5,683 nt of DNA, from contig JAQGKN010000390.1 in assembly GCA_028290085.1 (NCBI GenBank), forward strand, positions 1 through 5,683. The letters are read 5' to 3'. The DNA comes from Hyphomicrobiales bacterium. GTDB taxonomy: Bacteria > Pseudomonadota > Alphaproteobacteria > Rhizobiales > Beijerinckiaceae. The translations under genes and the position numbers were made by a program. Numbering within the stretch: position 1 is the first letter of the stretch; each line of letters starts with the position of its first letter. Shown here piece by piece: positions 1 to 5,439 of the stretch. The notes beneath the pieces are model-generated. The model did no database searches, was not told the DNA's origin, and saw nothing but the letters and a program-made list of their open reading frames with translations.

Positions 1-223
1 TCAGGTACATGAGGCCGGAGAACCCCCGCACGCCGGGCATGGTGAGGTCGAGCATGATCAGATCGGCGTCCGAGTTCTTCTCGAGTTCCGCGCTGAGCGA
101 TTCGAGATCGCCGCATTCGATGATGTCGGCATCCGCGACGGCGCCGGAAACGGCCTGACGCAAAGCACCGCGCACGAGGGGATGATCGTCTGCAATGAAT
201 ATGCGGGTCGATGTCTGGTCCAC
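1..223 (-). CDS. Response regulator, LuxR/FixJ (NarL) type, receiver domain, partial (3' end outside window)
   Basis: Only the first 74 residues are present; the gene runs off the left edge. They form the first half of a CheY-like receiver domain: strand 1 reads RIFIADDHPLVR, with the acidic pair D12-D13, and the phospho-acceptor is D59 in LIMLDLTMPG, followed by the RGFSGLMYL stretch common in LuxR-type transcriptional regulators. The output domain is not visible, so a C-terminal HTH is expected from family style only. The start is GTG (complement of 221-223), preceded by AGGGGGAAACGC, a strong ribosome binding site about 6 nt away. The same frame has a TGA 8 codons upstream with no ATG between, so GTG is nearly forced. 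It is divergent from the symporter-like gene across 196 bp, which suggests a regulatory link such as the CrbR-type acetate switch; this is inference. The cognate histidine kinase is not in the window. Confidence 0.88.
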   Translation of the reverse strand, partial: MDQTSTRIFIADDHPLVRGALRQAVSGAVADADIIECGDLESLSAELEKNSDADLIMLDLTMPGVRGFSGLMYL

Positions 224-419
224 GCGTTTCCCCCTGATTTGACCTCATCGGCCACTTGCATTCTTAGCCTTCATGCGCGCGATCCGCCTCAACTTCATTG
301 ATCCAGTTCAGATCGAGCGAAGCGGGGTAGTCACGCACGGGCACCGACTCTATCTTTGATCGCCCTCGGCGGCGGCGCAAGCCCACGCCGCAGCCGACGC
401 CGCAGCGGAGCACCCTGTT
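224..419. promoter_or_regulatory. Divergent intergenic region between response regulator and symporter
   Basis: This 196 bp stretch must hold the promoters of both divergent genes. I could not find a convincing -35/-10 pair with normal spacing in either direction. The only clear signals are the leftward ribosome binding site (AGGGGGA, complement of about 229-235) and a GGAG at 407-410 before the TTG at 420. The last 60 bases are much more GC-rich and contain a 12-nt-period tandem repeat (ACGCCGCAGC at 385-394 and 397-406). A binding site for the neighbouring response regulator is plausible here but cannot be pointed to. Confidence 0.4.
385..406. repeat. Two-copy 12-nt tandem repeat upstream of symporter start
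   Basis: ACGCCGCAGC occurs at 385-394 and again at 397-406, with a 12-nt period. The symporter frame stays open through it back to a TGA at 357-359, where it would read as an Ala-rich stretch (HAAADAAAEH), but it contains no ATG, GTG or TTG start. It therefore lies in the leader under the chosen start. It may be only a low-complexity expansion of GCC/GCG-rich sequence. Confidence 0.5.
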
Positions 420-2186
420 TTGCGAAATCATCTGACCCTCGACGAGCGTCTCAGCCGCGCCAGCCTTGATGGACGCGTCGCTTTCGCGGCCGCCGCTTTC
501 GCGCTCGGAGCGGGTCTGATCGTTCTTCTCGATAGGGTAGGCCTGCCGCAGTCCGCTGCAATCGTTCTCGGATTCATTCTCGTTACGCTCACGCTGAGCA
601 CCATCGGACTGTTGATGCGATCGGTTCGAGTTTCCTCGTTCTACGCGGCAGGCCGCAAAATACCTGCGTCCTATGCGGGTCTCGCCGGCGCGGCAATCCT
701 GGCGGCGATGATGTTGATTTTTCTCCCGCCACTGCCCGATGGCTTGGGGTTCGAACCCCTCGCGTGGGGAATCGGAGCGGGAATCGCGGGGCTGCTGTTG
801 GTGACCGCGCCTGTTTTGCGCAAAAGCGGCTCCTTTTCGGTCTCCGATTTCTTGTCGACCCGTTTTCCGAGTCTGGCATTTCGTTTGCCCATCGTCGCCA
901 TCGTCGCGATCCTGTGCGGGCTGACAGCATTCGCTGGCTTCGAGCAGGCCATGCGAGTCGTGGAGGCGACCGCTGGTGGTGGCCGTTTGGCAGCTGCATT
1001 ACTGATCGGCGCGCTGCTGATTGCCGCCACCGTGCCCGGCGGCATTGCAGGATCGATCTGGACCGGGGCAGCCGCAGGCGCGATGGCCATCGCGGGCATG
1101 GCATTTCCTCTTTTGCTGCTGGCGAGCCGTGGCGTCGATCTGCCGATTCCGTTTTCGAGCGATACGGCCGTGTGGAGCCGCACGGCCGAACGGCTGGCCG
1201 ATTGGACCTCAGCCGTGCCAGTGGATCACTCCTTACTCTGGCTTGCAGCGCCGATAGCCCTAGCCCTGGCCGGTTTTGTGCCGCTCCTGTCCAATGCCAT
1301 CGCCAGCCGCGACGGCACGGGAGCGCAACATACGCAGGTGGCCATGGTGAGCTGGCTTGCGCTGCTCGTTTGCGGGCTCGCAATCACGCTCGCTGCTACG
1401 GCTCTCGGGCTTGATCTCGCCCTTGCCGGTCAGCGCCCCGATCGGCTCGCCGACACTTTTTATCGGGCGAGTGCTGAGGGCTGGCTGAAGATCTGCGGTC
1501 AATTCGTCGACGGACCCGCGAGCGCGCGGACGGCCTGCGCCGCCCTGCCCGATTTCGCGGCGGTGCTCCGGCCCAACGACTATGCGGTGCAGCCGAGCCG
1601 GCTGGTGTTCGAACTCGCCTCCGTGCGCGGGCTTGGCGGTGCGTATTGCGGACTCAGCGCGGCAGGCTGGTTCGCCGTCTGCGTCGCGCTCGCTTCAGCC
1701 GGCCTGCAGGGGCTGTCGACTGCCTTGGCGCATGACTTTGTTCATCGGGTCGCTGATCCCAAGGCCATTACGAGCCGGCGCCTGGCGATCACGCGGCTGG
1801 TTTTGCTCGTCGCAATCGTCGGCATGGCCATGGCAGCCATCAGGGATCCCGTCGAGCCGCGCGCATTGATGGTGCTGGCGCTCGTGCTGTCGGCGGCTGT
1901 CATCACGCCGCTCATGCTGCTGAGCCTTTGGAAGCGCGCGGGCTCGCTTGCCGCGACACTCGCGCTGCTCGCCGGGCTCGGCGGCGCGGGCAGCGTTATG
2001 CTGCTTACGGCCAGTGAATTGGTCGTCCGCGTCGGCGCAGCATGCCTCGCGGGCGGGGCCGGTGCACTGGCGACAGGCCTCGCGGTCAGCCTTTTGCCCC
2101 GCTCCGGCATAGCGCCGGGTGCGCGGTTTCTAGACGCGTTATGGCATGGCACAGGCGACGCTCTCAATCCTGACAAGGGCGCCTGA
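420..2186 (+). CDS. Sodium:solute symporter (SSS)-like membrane transporter, possibly VC_2705/ActP-type
   Basis: Integral inner-membrane protein of 588 residues with about 13-14 hydrophobic segments (first at 19-40 and 46-66, last at 512-530 and 535-559). SSS-family hallmarks: SSFYAAGRKIP (72-82) after TM2, SFSVSDFLSTRFPS (138-151) matching the family's 'F(T/S)VxDFxxxRF' cytoplasmic loop, AGLQGLSTALAHDF (427-440) matching the TM8 region that carries a sodium site in this family, and TPLMLLSLWKRAG (496-508) near the C-terminus. Length fits the VC_2705/ActP acetate-type branch, but the substrate cannot be read. Odd points: the helix after SSFYAAGRK (GAAILAAMMLIFLPP) lacks the polar Ser-rich break usual in the first core helix, and the loop at 340-395 carries a possible disulfide pair, C359 and C373. 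The start is TTG with GGAG 9 nt upstream; there is no ATG, GTG or other TTG between the TGA at 357-359 and 420, and the first internal ATG (615) would remove TM1 and most of TM2. No small DUF4212-type partner precedes it. Confidence 0.78.
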   Translation: MRNHLTLDERLSRASLDGRVAFAAAAFALGAGLIVLLDRVGLPQSAAIVLGFILVTLTLSTIGLLMRSVRVSSFYAAGRKIPASYAGLAGAAILAAMMLIFLPPLPDGLGFEPLAWGIGAGIAGLLLVTAPVLRKSGSFSVSDFLSTRFPSLAFRLPIVAIVAILCGLTAFAGFEQAMRVVEATAGGGRLAAALLIGALLIAATVPGGIAGSIWTGAAAGAMAIAGMAFPLLLLASRGVDLPIPFSSDTAVWSRTAERLADWTSAVPVDHSLLWLAAPIALALAGFVPLLSNAIASRDGTGAQHTQVAMVSWLALLVCGLAITLAATALGLDLALAGQRPDRLADTFYRASAEGWLKICGQFVDGPASARTACAALPDFAAVLRPNDYAVQPSRLVFELASVRGLGGAYCGLSAAGWFAVCVALASAGLQGLSTALAHDFVHRVADPKAITSRRLAITRLVLLVAIVGMAMAAIRDPVEPRALMVLALVLSAAVITPLMLLSLWKRAGSLAATLALLAGLGGAGSVMLLTASELVVRVGAACLAGGAGALATGLAVSLLPRSGIAPGARFLDALWHGTGDALNPDKGA

Positions 2187-2217
2187 GCCCGCGCCAGTCA
2201 TTCAAGCGCGCGGCTTT
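2187..2217 (+). terminator. Possible weak hairpin terminator after the symporter gene
   Basis: Directly after the symporter TGA, GCCCGCGC (2187-2194) can pair with GCGCGGC (2208-2214): seven GC pairs with one bulged C and a 13-nt loop, followed only by TTTA. It sits between convergent genes, where a terminator is expected, but the T-tract is short and the stop codon of the opposite gene lies in the loop. GC-rich background could give this by chance. Confidence 0.25.
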
Positions 2218-2414
2218 ACCGCCGTGTCGAACTCGGATTTCACACAGATTGTGCCGACATCGGTAATGTCGCCTGCGAGCATGGCTGCGTCATGTGCCGC
2301 CGTCTCCGCCGCCTTGCAGGCATTGACGCTGGGAAATTCACGAACTTGCGTGTTGGTCTGCCCATTGGAGCCAAGAAGGACCATCACGAGATGAATCACG
2401 GTAATCGAGTTCAC
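2202..2414 (-). CDS. Small hypothetical protein, cysteine-bearing, 70 residues
   Basis: I do not recognise a named family. The protein begins with a short hydrophobic N-terminus (residues 1-15, SITVIHLVMVLLG), then a polar segment VREFPSVNACKAAETAA and a C-terminal strand-like VGTICVKSEF. Two cysteines (NAC and TIC) could form a disulfide if it is exported; the pattern 'hydrophobic start, EFPS..AC.AA..., TVC' resembles small secreted or periplasmic hypotheticals I associate with alphaproteobacteria and their phages, from memory only. The chosen start is GTG (complement of 2412-2414), with a GGGGG-containing weak ribosome binding site 7 nt upstream. The frame stays open to 2630, but the extra N-terminal residues are Arg/His/Thr-rich and not protein-like, and would overlap the end of the ligase gene. 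An internal ATG at 2382-2384 is an alternative start. It converges on the symporter with 15 bp between the stops. Confidence 0.55.
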   Translation of the reverse strand: MNSITVIHLVMVLLGSNGQTNTQVREFPSVNACKAAETAAHDAAMLAGDITDVGTICVKSEFDTAVKPRA

Positions 2415-2423
2415 GGGTGACCC

Positions 2424-2436
2424 CCGAATGTTTCGG
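2424..2436. repeat. Perfect 5-bp inverted repeat with 3-nt loop in the leader of the small gene
   Basis: CCGAA (2424-2428) and TTCGG (2432-2436) flank TGT. On the leftward transcript this hairpin would end against, and share bases with, the GGGGG that serves as the ribosome binding site for the GTG at 2414. It is short, so chance is a real alternative. Confidence 0.35.
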
Positions 2437-2453
2437 ATTGGACACGGGCCCTC

Positions 2454-2482
2454 TGCAAAAGCCGGGCCTCTCGTTGCAAAAG
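2454..2482. repeat. Direct repeat TGCAAAAG, 21 bp apart
   Basis: TGCAAAAG occurs at 2454-2461 and 2475-2482, each preceded by a GGGCC-pyrimidine run (GGGCCCTC at 2446-2453, GGGCCTCTC at 2464-2472), giving an imperfect duplicated unit. The 21-bp step equals about two helical turns, so a protein-binding pair is possible; local duplication is the simpler reading. Confidence 0.4.
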
Positions 2483-2622
2483 TTTTTGTGGGGCGGCGGA
2501 ACCAACCCAACCACTCAAGGTTACCGCGAGTCGTTTCGTGTGTATCCGCAAATCGGCGGCATGCGCTTGTTTCTGATAGGGTTTTGTGTCGCAGGTGACG
2601 GAAATGTCGCACTGCTACGCTT

Positions 2623-4275
2623 CTAGTCATTTCCCTTCAGAAGTGCTTCCAAAACATCCAGATTGTCCGCGTCGCGGGCAGGCTTTTCCCAGCGGATGCG
2701 GGCGACGCGGGGAAAGCGCATGGCCACGCCCGACTTGTGGCGCGTCGAGCGGTTGAGGCCCTCGAAGGCGACTTCAAGCACAAGCCCGACGTCGTGGCTG
2801 AAATCGAGTTCGCGCACTGGCCCGAAACGATTGCGCGTGTGATTGCGGACGTAGCGATCGAGCTCGATCAGCTCCTGATCGGTGAAGCCAAAATAGGCTT
2901 TCCCCACTGGCACCAGCTCCTCGCCGCGCCAGACTCCGAATGTGTAGTCGGAATAGAAAGACGAGCGCTTGCCGTGGCCGCGCTGCGCATACATCAAGAC
3001 GGCATCGACATTGAAGGGATCGCGCTTCCACTTGTACCAGAGACCCTTCGGGCGCCCGGGTACATAGATGCTGTCCATGCGCTTCAGCATGACCCCTTCA
3101 ATGGCCTCGGCATCTGCCCCTGCCCCGGCACCGGCAGGATCACGGCGCGCTTGCGCAAGCGCCTCCCAATCGTCGAAGTGGACACGCGACGAGAGGTCGA
3201 GACGCGCATGGGCGAGCCGCGCCACCAATATTTCCAGACGCGCACGCCGTTCCACAAATGTGAGCGCACGCAGGTCCTCGCCGCCCTCCGACAGGAGATC
3301 GTAGGCGCGAATATGCGCCGGATATTGTTGCACCAATTTTGCAGAAACGGTTTTGCGATTGAGCCGCTGCTGTAGCGTGGAAAAGGGCTCGACGAGTCCT
3401 TCGCGTAGAATCAGCAATTCGCCGTCGATGGCGATTTCGCCGAAGTCTTCGCCGGAGAAAGCGTCGACAAGATCAGGGAAGCTGCCGGAAATGTCCTCGC
3501 CCGTGCGCGAATAGAGCTTTTGCACGCGCGCGCCCTGCGCGTCGATTCCGGTGACAGCCTGAACGCGGATGCCGTCCCACTTCCACTCCGCCACGAAATC
3601 ACTGGGAGAGAGGGCTTTGAAGTCTGCCTCCTCGTCGAGCGCATGGGCAAGCATGGGCGTGCGAAACGGCGCGGGATTGCGCGTATCGGGCTTGGGCTCG
3701 CGGCCCTCGATCCAGCCGAAAAGGTCGATATAGGGCGGCTCCAGCCCGTGCCAGACCTCTTCGATTTCATTGGGCGGCAGATTGCCGAGAGCCGCGACAG
3801 CCGTCTTGGCGAGACGCGCGGACACGCCAATGCGCAGCGATCCTGTGATGAGTTTCAACAATGCCCAGCGGCCGGTCTCGTCGAGATCGTCGAGCCAATC
3901 GGTCAGCAGGCGCGGCAGATCGGTCTTGCCCGCCGTCTCCAATGTCTGCACGACTTCGGCAAGCGTCGGCGGCGTTGAATTGCGCCTGTCGTCGTCGCGG
4001 GCGGGTGTGGGCCACATCAGCGCGACGGTCTCGGAGAGATCGCCCACGTAATCATAGGACATGTCGAACAGCACCGGGTCAGTGCGCTCGGCGATCAGCG
4101 TCCGGATGATGCCGGGCTTGGCATGCGTGAAGGACAACGCACCCGTCATGGCGGCGAGCGCATAGCCGCGTTCGGGATCTTCCGTGCGGCGAAAATAATC
4201 CGTCATCATCCGCAATTTGTTGTTGCGGGACGGCTCGTAGGCGAGAGCGTCGAGAAGTTCGGCGAAGCGGTTCAC
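2623..4275 (-). CDS. ATP-dependent DNA ligase, ligase-associated repair cluster type (PP_1105/LigB-like)
   Basis: Seals nicked DNA using ATP through a covalent lysyl-AMP intermediate. The 550 residues show the three expected parts: an N-terminal DNA-binding domain (about 1-200, beginning MNRFAELLDALAYEPSRNNK, typical of this cluster's ligases), the nucleotidyltransferase domain (about 205-418) and an OB-fold (about 419-550). Catalytic motifs are intact: motif I EWKWDGIR with AMP-accepting K232, R257 in LYSRTGEDIS, motif III IAIDGELL with E286, motif IV EGVMLKR with E393, and motif V WYKWKRD with K414 and K416. An Ala/Gly-rich run DPAGAGAGADAEA (379-391) sits just before motif IV and looks like a small linker insertion. 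The start is GTG (complement of 4273-4275), overlapping the exonuclease TGA as GTGA, so translation is probably coupled. It is not the Ku-partner LigD: no polymerase or phosphoesterase domain is attached. The helicase and PdeM-type phosphoesterase often found with it are absent downstream. Confidence 0.93.
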   Translation of the reverse strand: MNRFAELLDALAYEPSRNNKLRMMTDYFRRTEDPERGYALAAMTGALSFTHAKPGIIRTLIAERTDPVLFDMSYDYVGDLSETVALMWPTPARDDDRRNSTPPTLAEVVQTLETAGKTDLPRLLTDWLDDLDETGRWALLKLITGSLRIGVSARLAKTAVAALGNLPPNEIEEVWHGLEPPYIDLFGWIEGREPKPDTRNPAPFRTPMLAHALDEEADFKALSPSDFVAEWKWDGIRVQAVTGIDAQGARVQKLYSRTGEDISGSFPDLVDAFSGEDFGEIAIDGELLILREGLVEPFSTLQQRLNRKTVSAKLVQQYPAHIRAYDLLSEGGEDLRALTFVERRARLEILVARLAHARLDLSSRVHFDDWEALAQARRDPAGAGAGADAEAIEGVMLKRMDSIYVPGRPKGLWYKWKRDPFNVDAVLMYAQRGHGKRSSFYSDYTFGVWRGEELVPVGKAYFGFTDQELIELDRYVRNHTRNRFGPVRELDFSHDVGLVLEVAFEGLNRSTRHKSGVAMRFPRVARIRWEKPARDADNLDVLEALLKGND

Positions 4276-5302
4276 GCGGGCGTTTCCTCCGCAGGGGCTT
4301 CAGCCTCTTCGTCGCCATAGCCGATCATATGCAAGGGCTGTGCATCGATGCCGCGCGTGCGGCACCAATGGACGATTGCGTCTTCGGCGCCATGCGTGAC
4401 CCAGATTTCGGATGCGCCTGTCGCGACGATGGTTTTGCAGAGATCGTCCCAATCCACATGGTCCGAAATGACCAGCGGCAGTTCGACACCCCGCTGACGA
4501 GCGCGGGCGCGCACACGCATCCAGCCGGACGCGAAAGCCGCGACAGGATCGGGGAATTTGCGCGACCAGAGATCGTTCAGCTGGCCGGGTGGACAGATGA
4601 TGATTTCGCCACCGAGTTTCGGCCGGTCGGCCGCCGTCACCTTGCGGATCTCGCCGAGATCGACGCCCTGCTCCTGATAGAAATCGGTGATCTTTTCGAG
4701 CGCGCCATGCACCCAGATCGGCCTGTCCCAGCCCGCGAGCCGCAGCAGCTTCATGACGCGCTGCGCCTTGCCCAGCGCATAGGCGCCGACGAGATGCGCC
4801 CGCTCGGGAAACAACGCGCAGGAGGCCATCAGCCGCGCCACTCATGGGCGGCATCTGGGTGGCGAAATACCGGCAGGCCGAAGGTTGCTTCCGTGACGAA
4901 GGCGTCGCAGCGCACGAGTTCGAACGGTGCGCAGCTTGGATCGAGCGCGCATTTGTAATCGCCAGAGACCACCGCCCGGATGAGCGGCGTCTGCAGCAGG
5001 ATCTGCGCGGAGCCCAGCACATGGCCAGCCGGGTGGAAGCTCACATCGACCGCTCCGACATGGACGGTCTCGCCATATTCGACTGGCTGGCGGGTGCCGC
5101 AGAAATTTTCGCCGTAGCGCAGAGCCATGATGGCCAGTGTCTGCGGTGTCGCCAGCACGGCGCCGTGGCCAGCCCGCGCGTGGTCGGAGTGGCCGTGCGT
5201 GATGAGCGCCCGGGGCACGGCGCGCACCGGATCGATATGCACATCGGCCTGAGGGCAGTAGAGCCCGGCGGGCGTGAGGGTGAGAAGGTCTGAGAGGCTC
5301 AT
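4272..5302 (-). pseudogene. Ligase-associated DNA exonuclease (metallo-beta-lactamase/beta-CASP fold), frameshifted
   Basis: Two frames together make one protein of about 343 residues, the length I expect for the family. The 5' part (5302 down to a TGA at 4829-4831, 157 residues) begins MSLSDLLTLTPAGLYCP and carries the metal-binding motif THGHSDHA (H36, H38, D40, H41), HPAGHVLGSAQ (H90, H94), SGDYK (D115) and EATFG (E138). The 3' part (from about 4841 to TGA at 4272) carries the beta-CASP stretch HLVGAYALGKAQRV and ISDHVDWDDL. At the junction frame 1 reads HPDAAHE-WRG-stop, while frame 2 continues VARLMASCALF; adding one base to GAGTG restores HEVARL. This points to a one-base loss, either a real mutation or a sequencing error. 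Restart at the GTG at 4839-4841 is possible but has no ribosome binding site and would split the active site from the beta-CASP half. I chose ATG at 5300-5302 by its fit to the family's N-terminus; a GTG at 5342-5344 is in frame but less likely. It heads an operon with the ligase. Confidence 0.85.
4829..4846 (-). other. Frameshift site in the exonuclease gene
   Basis: On the minus strand, CAT GAG TGG CGC GGC TGA closes the first frame, while the second frame is entered through GTG GCG CGG CTG at 4841. Inserting one G after GAG gives CAT GAG GTG GCG CGG (H E V A R), which joins the two halves without loss or gain of residues. No slippery heptamer precedes it, so programmed frameshifting is not supported. 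Confidence 0.75.
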
Positions 5303-5356
5303 GAGTTGAGAGACATAGGTCTTCGCGGGCCATTTTACAGGCACGTTGGGAAAAAG

Positions 5357-5393
5357 CCTCGTGAAACAGGTTGCCTGTCCTGTGAAACAGGTT
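5357..5393. promoter_or_regulatory. Tandem operator-like repeats GTGAAACAGGTT
   Basis: GTGAAACAGGTT occurs exactly at 5361-5372 and 5382-5393, 21 bp apart. The right copy is part of a perfect inverted repeat CCTGT-GAA-ACAGG (5379-5391); the left copy has the same right arm and a degraded left arm (CCTCGTGAAACAGG, 5357-5370). A further ACAGG-TTG-CCTGT inverted repeat (5366-5378) bridges them. Dyad symmetry plus two-turn spacing suggests cooperative binding of two dimers on one DNA face. The likely binder is the HTH protein encoded from 5440; that assignment is inference. Confidence 0.6.
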
Positions 5394-5399
5394 TATATG
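5371..5399 (+). promoter_or_regulatory. Sigma70-type promoter candidate for the HTH regulator
   Basis: TTGCCT (5371-5376) and TATATG (5394-5399) are separated by 17 bp. The right operator-like repeat occupies the spacer and the left one abuts the -35, as expected for a repressor-controlled promoter. Transcription would begin near 5406 and give a leader of about 34 nt with GGAG (5430-5433) 6 nt before the ATG. Confidence 0.5.
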
Positions 5400-5421
5400 C
5401 CGAATATAGGAACGATTTCAG
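5392..5421 (-). promoter_or_regulatory. Sigma70-type promoter candidate for the exonuclease/ligase operon
   Basis: On the minus strand CTGAAA (complement of 5416-5421) and TATAAA (complement of 5392-5397) are separated by 18 bp. The -10 overlaps the rightward -10 and the edge of the right operator-like repeat; the left repeat would lie about 13-28 bases into the transcript. The leader before the ATG at 5302 would be about 80 nt. Confidence 0.4.
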
Positions 5422-5439
5422 GATCCGGCGGAGATTGTC

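Larger units (their letters stand above)
2415..2622. other. Gene-free gap between small ORF and ligase stop, with short repeats
   Basis: Open frames exist on both strands (for example plus 2417-2626), but their translations have no recognisable motifs or normal composition, so I call none. The stretch is less GC-rich than its neighbours and includes a perfect inverted repeat CCGAA-TGT-TTCGG (2424-2436) and a direct repeat TGCAAAAG (2454-2461 and 2475-2482). I find no clear terminator behind the ligase gene and no tRNA-like fold. If a separate promoter drives the small leftward gene, it should lie here, but I cannot identify it. Confidence 0.5.
5303..5439. promoter_or_regulatory. Shared divergent control region of repair operon and HTH regulator
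   Basis: The 137 bp between the two divergent start codons hold two direct operator-like repeats, a rightward and a leftward promoter candidate with overlapping -10 elements, and the regulator's ribosome binding site. The segment at 5385-5420 is visibly AT-richer than its surroundings. No alphaproteobacterial SOS box (GTTC-N7-GTTC) is present. Confidence 0.6.

Noticed and set aside
58..261. 67-residue open frame on the minus strand starting from an ATG at 261
   Set aside because: It is a different frame from the response regulator, which shows the ADDHPLVR and LDLTMPG receiver motifs and its own ribosome binding site.
589..1383. 264-residue open frame on the minus strand inside the symporter gene
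   Set aside because: Arg/Pro/Ser-rich translation without motifs; it is antisense to a well-supported membrane protein and results from high GC content.
2480..2580. tRNA-like or structured RNA in the gap left of the ligase stop
   Set aside because: I could not draw a cloverleaf or a stable long stem; only short repeats are present.
2415..2630. N-terminal extension of the small minus-strand gene to 142 residues
   Set aside because: The extra residues are Arg/His/Thr-rich with no domain-like pattern, overlap the ligase stop, and the GTG at 2414 with a nearby G-run fits better.
2737..3375. 212-residue open frame on the plus strand opposite the ligase
   Set aside because: Antisense to the ligase catalytic domain, whose motifs I, III, IV and V are all intact; no independent protein features.
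4272..4841. Second half of the exonuclease as an independent gene
   Set aside because: It continues the same protein family exactly where the first frame stops, has no ribosome binding site before its GTG, and lacks the metal-binding half.
4829..4850. Programmed ribosomal frameshift at the exonuclease break
   Set aside because: No slippery run (X-XXY-YYZ) or obvious stimulatory element is visible next to the junction; a one-base loss explains it.
5303..5439. Alphaproteobacterial SOS box (GTTC-N7-GTTC) before the repair operon
   Set aside because: Only isolated GTTC/GAAC tetramers occur; none are paired at the required spacing.
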